A stretch of DNA of 64,000 nucleotides from Flavivirga jejuensis (lineage in GTDB: Bacteria > Bacteroidota > Bacteroidia > Flavobacteriales > Flavobacteriaceae): positions 558,001-622,000 of the forward strand of contig NZ_JAUOEL010000002.1 of NCBI RefSeq assembly GCF_030540765.1, written 5' to 3'. The position numbers were made by a program, and so were the translations under genes. Below the pieces are notes generated by a model. The model was not told the DNA's origin, searched no databases, and worked only from the letters and a program-made list of their open reading frames with translations. Position 1 is the stretch's first letter; every line of letters begins with the position of its first letter. Below, in pieces: positions 25,891 to 35,576 of the stretch.

Positions 25891-27684
25891 CTATTTAAAA
25901 TTTGCCAAAGGATTTTTTAAAACTCCTGAAAGTTGTTGTTCTTTATGAGAATTAGAGGTGTTTATCATTTTTCTGTTATTTCGTATTTGTAATCTATTTA
26001 AACACGTTTTTATAACTTCGGGAGCAAATAAATTACAAGAATCATACTTATCTTTAAACTCAGGGAATCGTTGTTGATATGTATGGATACAATCTGCTGC
26101 TATGTGCCAAAAATCATCTTCCTTACAATCACAATGTTCTACAAGAATGGGGGATAAAAACCTAAAAAAGCAATCAAATATTTGTGTGTAAATTGAAAGA
26201 ATCCTTAATTCATCAGACACCTGCCTTCCAATTCGTTTAACAGACTCGGGAAGTCCTTCCTTTTTATTTACAGCGACTTCTTCCCCTATGTCTTTTAGTA
26301 TAATATTTACAGGAACATGATCTTCTAAAACTAATATGATATTCTCTCCATGCGGCATAAAGCGCATATCATACTTATAAAAACAATGCAGTAAAGGACT
26401 TAAATAGCTATATATATATTTTTTCACCCAATCAGTAACACTAATTTTAGATGCTTTTATAAGCTCAGACAAAAAGGATTCTCCATACATATCTATATGT
26501 AATAGAGCGGCCATAGTCATTAATTTTTGATTAGGCTTAATCTTTTTCATAGGGCTTTCTCTCCAAAGAGCACATGACATTTTTTTATAATCATTATCTG
26601 TCTCTGTTGCATTTTGGTAATACCTATTAGTATATCCTACTGTAGCTTCCTCTTTTAGAATAATAAAGTTACACGCTTGTAGATAGGCATCTTCTATTAC
26701 TATTTTTTCTACCCATTCATTTATAGAAGGAGTTGTTCGCATATAATAAGGGGACATTCCTCTAGTAAACCCCATATTAAGTATAGACAACGATGTTTTA
26801 ACATAACGTTTATTAGAACTACTTATATTAAAAAAAGTGCGAATAGATTGTTGCGGTAAATATTTATCTAAGCTACACCCTAAATAAATCAATAAATCAT
26901 TTGCTATATCGGAAGCAAAAATAATGGCTAGTTTATTATACCACTGCCACGGATGAACTGGAAAAAATATATATTCTTCTGGATTTATTTTTTTTGAAGT
27001 TAAAATACTCGTGTAGGATGCATGTAAATCATCTCCAAGTTCTTCTAACATCATATCTTTATAATTTAAACCAGTTACAGAAGTAAACTCCGTATTACTT
27101 TTATGTCCAGCAAGCCATATCAATGAAAAAGGATCTGCAGATTCTGGAGCATATCTTCTATAATCATCTGCATCAAAACCAACACGACCATTATTTGCTA
27201 CAAAACAGGGATGACCTGCTATCATAGCATGTTCTATGGTTTGGTAATCGGCTTCTGTTAATTTCTTTGCACTAGGCTCACCCAATGAATAAACATAACA
27301 ACTACCGTAAAGCGTACTTGAAATTTCCTCCAGATACATAGGTAATACAGCATCACTAAATCCTAAAATATCTTTGAATTCGATAATAAATTTTATGGAG
27401 TCTAAAGGTTTGCTTATTTCTTTATCATATTTTTTAATTGAATCAACATCTATAAACCAGTGATCCAGATGCATGATTTTTGCTCTAAAATGGTACGCTA
27501 TTGAAATGTCGTTAGGTGTAAGTTGATATAATCCCCAATCATCTTCTGTAGATAATAACTTGGGTTTTAATAAACATTCATGTGAAAATTCTGAAATAAT
27601 TTTTTTTAAGTGTAGTCTGTTCATTTTAGACCATACTTTATTATCTAAATGTTTAATAGATTCTGAGGGTGAAATAAAAGTCAT
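25891..27684 (-). CDS. IucA/IucC family NIS siderophore synthetase
   Basis: A 597-residue NRPS-independent siderophore synthetase. Such enzymes adenylate a carboxylate (citrate, succinyl or a half-made product) and join it to an amine or hydroxylamine. Family sequences are visible: AGHPCFVANNGRVGF, FPVHPWQWYNKLAI, QQSIRTFFNIS, KTSLSILNMGFTRGMSPYYM, and the C-terminal HGENIILVLEDHVPVNIILKD. The length equals that of AlcC/DesD/RhbC-type enzymes. This is the second NIS synthetase in the locus, so a two-step assembly is likely. It is 440 bases downstream of the DUF4374 gene and flanked by direct repeats B. Confidence 0.93.
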   Translation of the reverse strand: MTFISPSESIKHLDNKVWSKMNRLHLKKIISEFSHECLLKPKLLSTEDDWGLYQLTPNDISIAYHFRAKIMHLDHWFIDVDSIKKYDKEISKPLDSIKFIIEFKDILGFSDAVLPMYLEEISSTLYGSCYVYSLGEPSAKKLTEADYQTIEHAMIAGHPCFVANNGRVGFDADDYRRYAPESADPFSLIWLAGHKSNTEFTSVTGLNYKDMMLEELGDDLHASYTSILTSKKINPEEYIFFPVHPWQWYNKLAIIFASDIANDLLIYLGCSLDKYLPQQSIRTFFNISSSNKRYVKTSLSILNMGFTRGMSPYYMRTTPSINEWVEKIVIEDAYLQACNFIILKEEATVGYTNRYYQNATETDNDYKKMSCALWRESPMKKIKPNQKLMTMAALLHIDMYGESFLSELIKASKISVTDWVKKYIYSYLSPLLHCFYKYDMRFMPHGENIILVLEDHVPVNIILKDIGEEVAVNKKEGLPESVKRIGRQVSDELRILSIYTQIFDCFFRFLSPILVEHCDCKEDDFWHIAADCIHTYQQRFPEFKDKYDSCNLFAPEVIKTCLNRLQIRNNRKMINTSNSHKEQQLSGVLKNPLANFK

Positions 27685-27851
27685 AATTTTTTTTTTAATT
27701 CCCGTTGTATATTTTAATAAGGATTGAAATCACCATAACAAGTAATCATGTCTATATAATTTAAAACTGAAACCTTAAAATATATACATAAAAGGGAATG
27801 ATTTTTTATAAAATAAAATTAAGTACATAACAAAATTAATAGTATACCTAA

Positions 27852-27923
27852 TGTCGGTATGAGCTCGGTCGAAAACATTTAAAACATGCTGTTTATAGTA
27901 TTTCGACCGCACTCAATATGACA
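27852..27923. repeat. Short palindromic repeat family D
   Basis: A 72-bp segment from TGTCGGTATGAG to its imperfect inverse CTCAATATGACA, with an inner tcggtcgaaaac/tatttcgaccg pairing. Related elements are at 50124-50248, 52118-52376 and 55934-56027. The remaining space 27685-27851 contains no gene and no recognisable operator. Confidence 0.5.
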
Positions 27924-27976
27924 TTTTCAATTTTGTTATGTATTACAACATAAAAGGCATTACACCTCAGGATAAG

Positions 27977-28115
27977 CCCTGAATCCAATAATTAAGAATC
28001 GCCTCAAAGGACGAGGTATTAAACCTTGATCCCATTAAAAACTGGGATGAGCCTTCCTGCTAGCATAAGCAGTTCAACTTACAATTTTGAATACGTCTTG
28101 CAGACTTCTCAAAAT
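27977..28115. repeat. Direct repeat family B, copy 2
   Basis: It parallels 25661-25796 over about 135 bases in the same orientation, with substitutions and small indels. The two copies flank the NIS synthetase gene 25891-27684. Confidence 0.75.
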
Positions 28116-28125
28116 TAAATTTTCA

Positions 28126-29406
28126 TTATTGTTCTAAGTCTAGTCTTGTAAGCCCACTAAGATCCTTTCCTTTTACAATAGCTCCTTTAGTCGCTTTGCC
28201 TGTGGCAATATCAATCTGATAAATAGCCACTTCATTTTCTGCAACTATCGTAGGATATGCTTTTCCTTCTTCAACAAATACTCCTGTTGGGAAATACCCT
28301 GATTTAAATAAAGGAATTCCATCTATGTTAGATACGGTTTGTGCTACCAAATCTATAATGACAAGCGATTGGTTATATATGGTATTATAAGCAGACCATG
28401 CTTCTCCAACCTCAGGGTTATTAATAATTGAAGCTATGGCCATGTTATTACCTAGATAAGAGAGACCAAATATTTTTCCACCCGTTTTTTCTTCTATGTT
28501 AAAGAAATAACTTTCATCAAAATCTGTTTCTCCATTTTTTATTCTCAATATTCCAGAAGGTTTTGTAACGGCTTCAGTATTAAAACCTGCTCCTACGGCT
28601 CCACAAGAAAGGGAATATATATCATCTTCCTCAGTTTTTATAAGTGTTGATGTAGATGCATTTACACCTATGTTACAAGTTCTATCATCCTCAATTATTT
28701 TAATAGGATTTTCTTCTACATCTGGATAAGAGTAAACTGCCATTAATGCAGAATTGGGTCTTAGAGTTTGCCATTGCCCGCCTACATCATGAACCTGATA
28801 AGGAACAAATAATTTATCTCCTCTAATTAAAAGACCTGTTGGTAATGCGACTAAACCTTCTTCTTCTGATTTATAAACATCTGTTTTTACTTTTTTTGTA
28901 ACTCTAACATCTTCTGTATCTACAAAAGAAATTTGTCTTTGTTCATATCCAGCTCCCGCTGGAACTTCCATAGCTAAAAGTGTACTACCATCTTCAGAAA
29001 CAGTAAATCTTTGAAAAACTCTATCATAAAGAAATGGTTTGTCATCTGTATCAATGATACCTTCATTATTTATATAAGAAATGGCATTTAACGTACTGCT
29101 GGCGTATCCAAAAGAAAATAATGCTTTGTTTCCTACAGGAACACCAAACCTGTATCCTTCAGGTTCTTCAATACCTTGCTGATCTGCAGAAATTTCTCCT
29201 GTCATAAGATCCTCGATATTGTCTAAACTTATAATATAAGATTGACTTGGACTACTTTGATTTAAGTAAAGTTGCATTACAAGTTTTGAGGCTCCTTCAT
29301 TAATAATAGGTGGCGTTGTTGGGTTATCATCGCTTGAGCATGATGATAAAAATATTATGCCTATTAAAGTTGTTAGTAATAAAAAATTCGTTCTCATTTT
29401 GTTCAT
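28126..29406 (-). CDS. DUF4374 domain lipoprotein
   Basis: A 426-residue surface or periplasmic lipoprotein (signal LIGIIFLSSCSSDDNPTTPP). The body is a beta-propeller-like repeat domain characteristic of DUF4374 (LFSFGYASSTLNAISYIN, MEVPAGAGYEQRQISFVDTE, IFGLSYLGNNMAIASIIN, FKSGYFPTGVFVEEGKAYP). These proteins are regularly encoded next to TonB-dependent iron or siderophore receptors in Bacteroidota and probably help bind or hand over the ligand. It is the last gene of the leftward operon, 41 bases after the receptor. Confidence 0.85.
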   Translation of the reverse strand: MNKMRTNFLLLTTLIGIIFLSSCSSDDNPTTPPIINEGASKLVMQLYLNQSSPSQSYIISLDNIEDLMTGEISADQQGIEEPEGYRFGVPVGNKALFSFGYASSTLNAISYINNEGIIDTDDKPFLYDRVFQRFTVSEDGSTLLAMEVPAGAGYEQRQISFVDTEDVRVTKKVKTDVYKSEEEGLVALPTGLLIRGDKLFVPYQVHDVGGQWQTLRPNSALMAVYSYPDVEENPIKIIEDDRTCNIGVNASTSTLIKTEEDDIYSLSCGAVGAGFNTEAVTKPSGILRIKNGETDFDESYFFNIEEKTGGKIFGLSYLGNNMAIASIINNPEVGEAWSAYNTIYNQSLVIIDLVAQTVSNIDGIPLFKSGYFPTGVFVEEGKAYPTIVAENEVAIYQIDIATGKATKGAIVKGKDLSGLTRLDLEQ

Positions 29407-29447
29407 TTTTGATTTATTTATTTATAATTTATTTGATCTTATTTTAT

Positions 29448-31802
29448 TCATTTTCCGTTTAGTAGATAAAACCTAAATTTCACAAAAAAGGATCTTCCTG
29501 GTTTTTGTATATTAAAATTATCATAAGCTTTGGTGTCAAAAATATTTAAGCATGAAAGAGACAGATTATACATGCCTTTTTTCATCGAATATGCCAAGGT
29601 TACATCATTAAGAAACTGTGAAGGAATAATTCTCTTGGTATTTATATCTCCTGAATTTTCTGAAGTAAGAAAAAAATCTTTTGTATATCTACTATCTAAA
29701 TAAAGGGATAGTTCATTCTTATTTTGAAAATCAAGAGGGGTAATTGTTATTCTGGAATTTGTAAAGAAATAAGGAATATTAGGAACCTCAGTATTATAAC
29801 TTTCATTAGGTAAACCATTCCTTAATTTTGTTCTATCTATAATTTTCTGGTAGGTAGCATTAACATTAAAGGCAAAATATTTATTTACCCTTAAATCTAT
29901 ATTGGCTTCTATTCCTTGAGACCTAACGTTATCGATGTTTTCATATTGGCTATATGGTCCACCCGAAGCACCTAGTTGAATAAAATTTTCTGAAAACCTT
30001 AAAAAGATATTTGCTTCAGATTTTATACGTATATCCTTCAATTTAGAAGTATTTAAAACACCTAAATTAATGTTGTTGCTTTTTTCTGGTTCTAAATTTT
30101 CGTTATATTCTACAAACACGCCATCTCCCAATATCTCATAATCATTGGGTAGTCTATAGGCGTTTTCAAAAGACGTTTTTATTAAGGTATTTTTCGTTGC
30201 TTTATAAGAAAATGTTGCTCCGTAGCCTGTTTTATTAATGTTTTGTTCGTTAGATACAAGCGTTCCTTCTTTTTGGGGCTGTATTTTTATATTTGCTTTA
30301 TACATAAATCTTTTTGCAAATACCGAAGCTCTAATTTTATTATTATTGCTCTTATAAGCATAAGAAATGCCTCCATAAAATTTATGCAAGTAATTTGGAT
30401 TCTGAAATGTATAATTAAATTCATCCACCTTATCCTCACCTTTTCTTTTCAAGTAATTTTGGCTTATGTTTAATTTTATAGCGTTATAGTTATCAATACG
30501 ATATGAAGAGGATAGGCTGCTTCTTATAATATTATCTGTGATGATAGAAAATCTTTTTCTGTCGAAAATTTCTCCCTTCAAGGAGTTTTCATCTCTAAGA
30601 ATAGTATCTTCATTCCAATTATATCTAACAGAGGACGTATCAATAGTAGCATTGTTAATTACCCCTTTCACTGCAAAGCCTTTTAGATTAAGATTTCCTA
30701 TTTTTTTTTCATAATTAATGGAGACTATATTTGTTTCATTTCTAGAATGAAAATCGCCATATACCGTTTCAATGTTACTGTCTGGGTGCTGGTAGTTCTT
30801 TCTGTTTTTAGCTCCTATGTACCCTACGTATAGCTTGTCGGCATATTTTTTATCCGTTACCCCTGCCTTTACATTAAACATATAGGATTTATATAAATCG
30901 TGAAATCTATTTGTGCTAATAGTTTGTTCATAATTACCCAAATCAAGGTCATAAACATTTACATCATCCATTCTATAATTATTATCAGAATAATTATTGA
31001 AATAAGAAAAAGCTGCAAAAAACCCTTTTTCATGAGTATATTGCCCATTAATAGAAGCCTTATGCGTATTAAAGGAGCCTAAAGAATATGAGGCATCTAA
31101 ATATGTTTTTTTTAGGTCAATAGTGCTTATGTTTATAGCTCCTCCCAATGCATCTGCACCTAATTCTATAGGAACAACTCCTTTGTATATTTCTACTTTT
31201 TTTATAAGGTTAACAGGAAAATTATTAAGGGTTAATGATGAACCAAAGTTTTCCATAGGAATACCATCTATAAAAAACCTTATTTTGTTTCCAGACAAGC
31301 CGTTTATGGAAAGTTTAAAATTGGATCCCAGACCTCCAGTTTCTCTAATAAGAATACCTGAACTTTGCTTAATTATATCGGTTAGGTTAACAGATTGGTT
31401 TTTATAACTACTTGTTTTTATAATATCAACCTTATAACCAGAATTCTTTGCTTTCTGATCTTTTGTTTCAATCAAAGGCGTTAAAACGACTTCATTCAAA
31501 TGATTCATATTTTTAACAAGCGTAAAATTAACCGTCTTTGAATCATTAAAAATCTCAACCTTTTTTTCTTGATATATATAGTTTAAATGATGAACTTTTA
31601 AAGTATAAGAACCATTATCAATATCTTTAAAATAAATATATCCCAAAGAATCAGTAATAACACCTTTATCTTCATCCAGTAAAACAGATGCATTTTCTAT
31701 ATATCGACCTTCTTTATCTGTAATCCGCCCCTTGATACTACCTGACTGAGAAAAACAAGTTATTATGAAAAAATTAAGCATACTAAATAAAACTATTTTC
31801 AT
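29448..31802 (-). CDS. TonB-dependent siderophore receptor
   Basis: A 784-residue outer-membrane receptor. The signal peptide (MKIVLFSMLNFFIITCFSQS) is followed by a carboxypeptidase-regulatory-like domain at 23-100 (GSIKGRITDKEGRYIENASV), the plug at 115-230 (IKQSSGILIRETGGLGSNFK, IRFFIDGIPMENFG, VEIYKGVVPIELGADALGGA) and a beta-barrel to the C-terminus. The last strand ends FRFYLLNGK, not in a terminal aromatic residue, which is slightly unusual. Its start codon overlaps the hydroxylase stop by 4 bases, so it is translationally coupled to biosynthesis. It should import the product of this locus. Confidence 0.93.
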   Translation of the reverse strand: MKIVLFSMLNFFIITCFSQSGSIKGRITDKEGRYIENASVLLDEDKGVITDSLGYIYFKDIDNGSYTLKVHHLNYIYQEKKVEIFNDSKTVNFTLVKNMNHLNEVVLTPLIETKDQKAKNSGYKVDIIKTSSYKNQSVNLTDIIKQSSGILIRETGGLGSNFKLSINGLSGNKIRFFIDGIPMENFGSSLTLNNFPVNLIKKVEIYKGVVPIELGADALGGAINISTIDLKKTYLDASYSLGSFNTHKASINGQYTHEKGFFAAFSYFNNYSDNNYRMDDVNVYDLDLGNYEQTISTNRFHDLYKSYMFNVKAGVTDKKYADKLYVGYIGAKNRKNYQHPDSNIETVYGDFHSRNETNIVSINYEKKIGNLNLKGFAVKGVINNATIDTSSVRYNWNEDTILRDENSLKGEIFDRKRFSIITDNIIRSSLSSSYRIDNYNAIKLNISQNYLKRKGEDKVDEFNYTFQNPNYLHKFYGGISYAYKSNNNKIRASVFAKRFMYKANIKIQPQKEGTLVSNEQNINKTGYGATFSYKATKNTLIKTSFENAYRLPNDYEILGDGVFVEYNENLEPEKSNNINLGVLNTSKLKDIRIKSEANIFLRFSENFIQLGASGGPYSQYENIDNVRSQGIEANIDLRVNKYFAFNVNATYQKIIDRTKLRNGLPNESYNTEVPNIPYFFTNSRITITPLDFQNKNELSLYLDSRYTKDFFLTSENSGDINTKRIIPSQFLNDVTLAYSMKKGMYNLSLSCLNIFDTKAYDNFNIQKPGRSFFVKFRFYLLNGK

Positions 31803-33121
31803 TTTTCTTCTAATACCTTAACTTCATGCTTCTTAGCTTCAACTCCAAAATCCTGAAAAGCAATACGTTTTTCAATCTTATACACCTCTCTGCCAGCAAT
31901 TTGATTAATAATGTGTGAATTACGATATGCTCCCATACCTAGATCAGTAGATATAAGACTATGAGTATGTATCTCTGCATTTTGTACAAAAATATCGTTT
32001 GCATGTGCTCCTATATTATAGTTTCGGCTAACATCAAACTGCCCATTATCCTTGCGAGAAATGCGCTCACTAATTCCTTGAAGGAACTTTGGTTCACTGT
32101 ACTTATATCCTGTTCCTAATACTACATATTCGCTCGTGTCTTCGAATTTTCTTTCCTGTTCTACCTGTGTAAACTGTAATGTATAGCAACCGTTAATATT
32201 CTTCTCTATATCATCTAATTGACTATTAGGTTGTATTTTTACATTAACTTCTTTATCCCCTACACTCATCATATATAACGTATCATATATCTCATTAATA
32301 AGGTCATAATTAATTCCCTTAAACTGAGAAAATTGACTGGACAGCATCCCTTTCTGCTTATCTGACGGCATATTGAAGAAGTAATCAACAAAATCTGGTG
32401 ATGTTAATTCCAGAGTTAGTTTAGAGTATTCCATTGGAAACAACCTATCTGGTCTGGTATACCATTTCAATCTCAGGCTGTCTGGTTTTTGTTGTAAAAG
32501 ATCATAAAATACTTCTGCCGAACTTTGTCCTGAACCAATGATTGTAACTGAAGTGCTTTCTAGAAGTTCCTCTTTTTTATAAAGATAGTCTGATGTATGA
32601 AATACGTTATTTTTTACGTCTTCATTAATAAACTCTGGAACAATTGGTTTAGTTCCTGTTCCCAAAACCAGATTTTCTGCATAATAAATAACGCTCTTAT
32701 TTTCTTTTAGGTTCTGAACCGTTACTTCATAAACGCCATCTTTATATGCCAAAGAAGATACCCTATGAGAAAACTTACAGCTAGATAATTGTTGCGACAC
32801 CCATTTGCAATAGAGGTTGTACTCTTTTCTTAGAATATAAAAATTCTCTCTAATAAAAAACTTATATAACCGCCCTGTTTGTTTTAAAAAATTCAAAAAA
32901 CTATAAGGATTAGTAGGATCTGCCATAGATACACAATCACACAAAAAAGGTGTTTGCAGGGTTACATAATCTAACATTAAACCTGGGTGCCAATCAAACG
33001 CTTCTACTTGATCAAAAAAGATTGCTGATAGCTCTTCAACTGGATCTATTAATGCTGCTAATCCTAAATTAAAGGGGCCAATCCCAACCCCAATAACTGA
33101 ATATATTTTGGTACTACTCAT
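31799..33121 (-). CDS. L-lysine/ornithine/diamine N-hydroxylase (IucD/RhbE/DesB family)
   Basis: A 440-residue flavin-dependent monooxygenase that converts a terminal amine to a hydroxylamine, the first step to a hydroxamate iron ligand. The FAD site is GVGIGPFNLGLAAL (11-24); FDWHPGLML, VTLQTPFLCDCVSMADPTNPY and the NADPH site GSGQSSAEVFYDLL follow; the C-terminal VVLGTGYKYSEPKFL completes the family pattern. The substrate is probably the diamine made by the decarboxylase encoded upstream. The gene sits one base after the NIS-acetyltransferase fusion gene and overlaps the receptor gene by 4 bases. Confidence 0.93.
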   Translation of the reverse strand: MSSTKIYSVIGVGIGPFNLGLAALIDPVEELSAIFFDQVEAFDWHPGLMLDYVTLQTPFLCDCVSMADPTNPYSFLNFLKQTGRLYKFFIRENFYILRKEYNLYCKWVSQQLSSCKFSHRVSSLAYKDGVYEVTVQNLKENKSVIYYAENLVLGTGTKPIVPEFINEDVKNNVFHTSDYLYKKEELLESTSVTIIGSGQSSAEVFYDLLQQKPDSLRLKWYTRPDRLFPMEYSKLTLELTSPDFVDYFFNMPSDKQKGMLSSQFSQFKGINYDLINEIYDTLYMMSVGDKEVNVKIQPNSQLDDIEKNINGCYTLQFTQVEQERKFEDTSEYVVLGTGYKYSEPKFLQGISERISRKDNGQFDVSRNYNIGAHANDIFVQNAEIHTHSLISTDLGMGAYRNSHIINQIAGREVYKIEKRIAFQDFGVEAKKHEVKVLEEK

Positions 33122-33122
33122 T

Positions 33123-35576
33123 TTATATTAAATTTTCAGATGTTTCTTTTGATATAGGGCTTATTACTATGTTTTTATTTTGTGGAAATTTTGCCCAATA
33201 CCATTCTCTATAACAGAAGTTTAAATTTGCTTTTTTATGAGGCATTTCAATAACTTTTTCAATTTTAAAGCCTACATGCGTTTTATTCATCATAGAAGCC
33301 AAAGAATTTACAGCTCCTTCTCCAACCATTTTACCCACTTCTGGTTGAGCAAAAACGTAATCGACCATACACTGGGTAAACGGAGATACAAATTTTTTCT
33401 TTGGATCTGTTGGTGCAATAAATTGATGGGTTCCATAATCTGTAGGCAATACATCATAGTAATCTCCTACTTGATCTCTGGTTGTCCAATACACTTCAAA
33501 ATTACATGTAGGTTCCCCATTAGCTTCACCTATGTAACTGCATAACACATTACCAGCAATCATCGTTCTGTAATACACTTCTAACTCACGAATTGGCCAA
33601 TCCATTTGCCATATTTTCTTAGCATGATCACGATGAAACCATTCGTGTAACATTTCTAAATCCCGATCAAGATCCATAGGTCGGATACTTATAGTAACAT
33701 CTGCTTTTGGAAAATAACGGCTGTATATTGTTTCTTTTCCAGCAGGAAAAATTAATTGTTTCGATAAAAAATGATTGTGCAATATATTTGGATAATCTAC
33801 TTGAACAACTGAAGAAGGCGCTGCTCCTCCATCAATATTTGTAAGCGCTGTGAGTAAGTTTCCTTTTACTTTCCAGTATCTATTATTTAAAACATAATCA
33901 ACAAATCCACTGGTATCTTTAGCCTTATTAATTTCTGTATATACAATATCTATTAACTGGTTTTCTGTGGTTAACCCATTACATCCAAATACATTGATAA
34001 GACTTGTGATATTACTAATTATAAAATAGTGAGACAATAAGCTAAATAGTCTATCATCTGGGATAAACGCTTTGCTATGCTTTGCTAAATCTGGTACTAT
34101 CGAAATCAGTTCTTCTTCCTTGCTCTTTCTAAATAAAAATCCTTGATTATCTCTAAAGTATATTCTTGATGGAAATAACGCTTCATCAAATTCTACCAAT
34201 ACATTTTGTTGATGTAATTCGCAAGCGACTCCATGCTTGTTAAAAAGGTTGATCGTAGCAGGTAAAATTAATGCGATATATTTCTGAAACCATGCAATGG
34301 CAGTTTCTTCTACAGGCAGTGATTTTCGTTTTGCTGCCTCTTCAATAATATTCACAATTCTAGCTGGTTCACCTAATATCTCATCTTGACAAATAGAAGC
34401 CAATACTGCTATATTTTTATCGGCATTCCTTCCTTTAAAAGGGTTATACCGTATCGAAGTATTAAACCCATCTATAACTTTACCTTTATAAGACACCGAG
34501 ATAAAACCAGGATCACTAATTATAGTAATATCAGGGTATTCATTTTTCAGGTTTTCTCCCCATGGGGTTTTTAATAAGCGAGAAAAATCGTAGCCTCTAT
34601 ACAATTCATGTAAATAATTAACGCGTTCTGCACTCGTTATTTTTACATGTAGTGAAAATTTAAACATCCAATCACTTTCTTCATTATACACTGTTCTTAC
34701 AGAAGATGTAGGAGTATATAAAGCTCCCCAAGCTCCTAAATCATATAATAATTTATTAGATTGCATGTCCTTAACATCAGGTTGAACTAGTAAATAATTA
34801 GCCTCCCAAGGGTGAACAGGAACCACTTTCCATTGCGGGTTCTCCTTTAGTAATTGTATAACACTTTCATCTTCTATCGCATACTTGCGTAGTTCATCTT
34901 TTAATATCTCTGAAAATAGCTTTTCTTCCACGCTCTCTTCTGTAACATGGTTGTGATGTATTAAAAAGTAATGAAGCTGAAACCTACCTCCTGTTTCTGG
35001 AGAGTAATTAATAAGATCCTCATTAGAAAACCCTGACCTTCCTTTGGTTAAAGGATGAGTACTATGTCCTACTGCTAATAATTGCTCGGACTCAATAAAT
35101 GACATCTCTGCTTTATTAACTTCCTTTTTTGTTTCTTGAAAATGTTTTAGATACGCTTCTATATTATCAATACTATTATGTAAACGATCTTTAATACTAT
35201 CTACACTTGCATTAGGATATTCAAAACGTGCATGAGAAACAACTAACTCGAGAAAACGATCAATATCGATTTCCTTTAGCTCCTCTGTTTCCAAATTACG
35301 AGCCACTACTGGAAAATGATACAAATGCCTTTTACTTTCTGAAACATAACGTAGTGGTACATAAACTTCTGTGGTTTCTGATAAGAAATCTAACTTAAGA
35401 TGTAAATCATGCCCTGTTTTTCCAAAATATTCAGAAAGCACCTCATCATATTTTGGGATTCCAGAATAGTACGTATTATTATTAAACTCTCTACAACAAT
35501 TATTAATAAGTATAGTAAAATTTAGTTCTTCTGCTTCCTGACGTATTTTAGATAGCTTGTAAATACTCCTGCCCAT
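33123..35576 (-). CDS. Fused NIS siderophore synthetase and N-hydroxylamine acyltransferase
   Basis: An 817-residue two-domain enzyme. Residues 1-610 are an IucA/IucC synthetase: GHSTHPLTKGRSGF (170-183), VVPVHPWEANYLLV (HPWE 255-258), TPTSSVRTVY, FKFSLHVKITSAERVN and the C-terminal GVACELHQQNVLVEF. Residues 640-800 are a GNAT acyltransferase of the IucB/AlcB/RhbD type (ISIRPMDLDRDLEMLHEWF, EPTCNFEVYW, HKKANLNFCYREWYW), which acylates the hydroxylamine. Standard relatives are two separate proteins. The order here is synthetase then acyltransferase. The start overlaps the decarboxylase end by 29 bases; a later in-frame start would delete conserved sequence. Confidence 0.92.
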   Translation of the reverse strand: MGRSIYKLSKIRQEAEELNFTILINNCCREFNNNTYYSGIPKYDEVLSEYFGKTGHDLHLKLDFLSETTEVYVPLRYVSESKRHLYHFPVVARNLETEELKEIDIDRFLELVVSHARFEYPNASVDSIKDRLHNSIDNIEAYLKHFQETKKEVNKAEMSFIESEQLLAVGHSTHPLTKGRSGFSNEDLINYSPETGGRFQLHYFLIHHNHVTEESVEEKLFSEILKDELRKYAIEDESVIQLLKENPQWKVVPVHPWEANYLLVQPDVKDMQSNKLLYDLGAWGALYTPTSSVRTVYNEESDWMFKFSLHVKITSAERVNYLHELYRGYDFSRLLKTPWGENLKNEYPDITIISDPGFISVSYKGKVIDGFNTSIRYNPFKGRNADKNIAVLASICQDEILGEPARIVNIIEEAAKRKSLPVEETAIAWFQKYIALILPATINLFNKHGVACELHQQNVLVEFDEALFPSRIYFRDNQGFLFRKSKEEELISIVPDLAKHSKAFIPDDRLFSLLSHYFIISNITSLINVFGCNGLTTENQLIDIVYTEINKAKDTSGFVDYVLNNRYWKVKGNLLTALTNIDGGAAPSSVVQVDYPNILHNHFLSKQLIFPAGKETIYSRYFPKADVTISIRPMDLDRDLEMLHEWFHRDHAKKIWQMDWPIRELEVYYRTMIAGNVLCSYIGEANGEPTCNFEVYWTTRDQVGDYYDVLPTDYGTHQFIAPTDPKKKFVSPFTQCMVDYVFAQPEVGKMVGEGAVNSLASMMNKTHVGFKIEKVIEMPHKKANLNFCYREWYWAKFPQNKNIVISPISKETSENLI

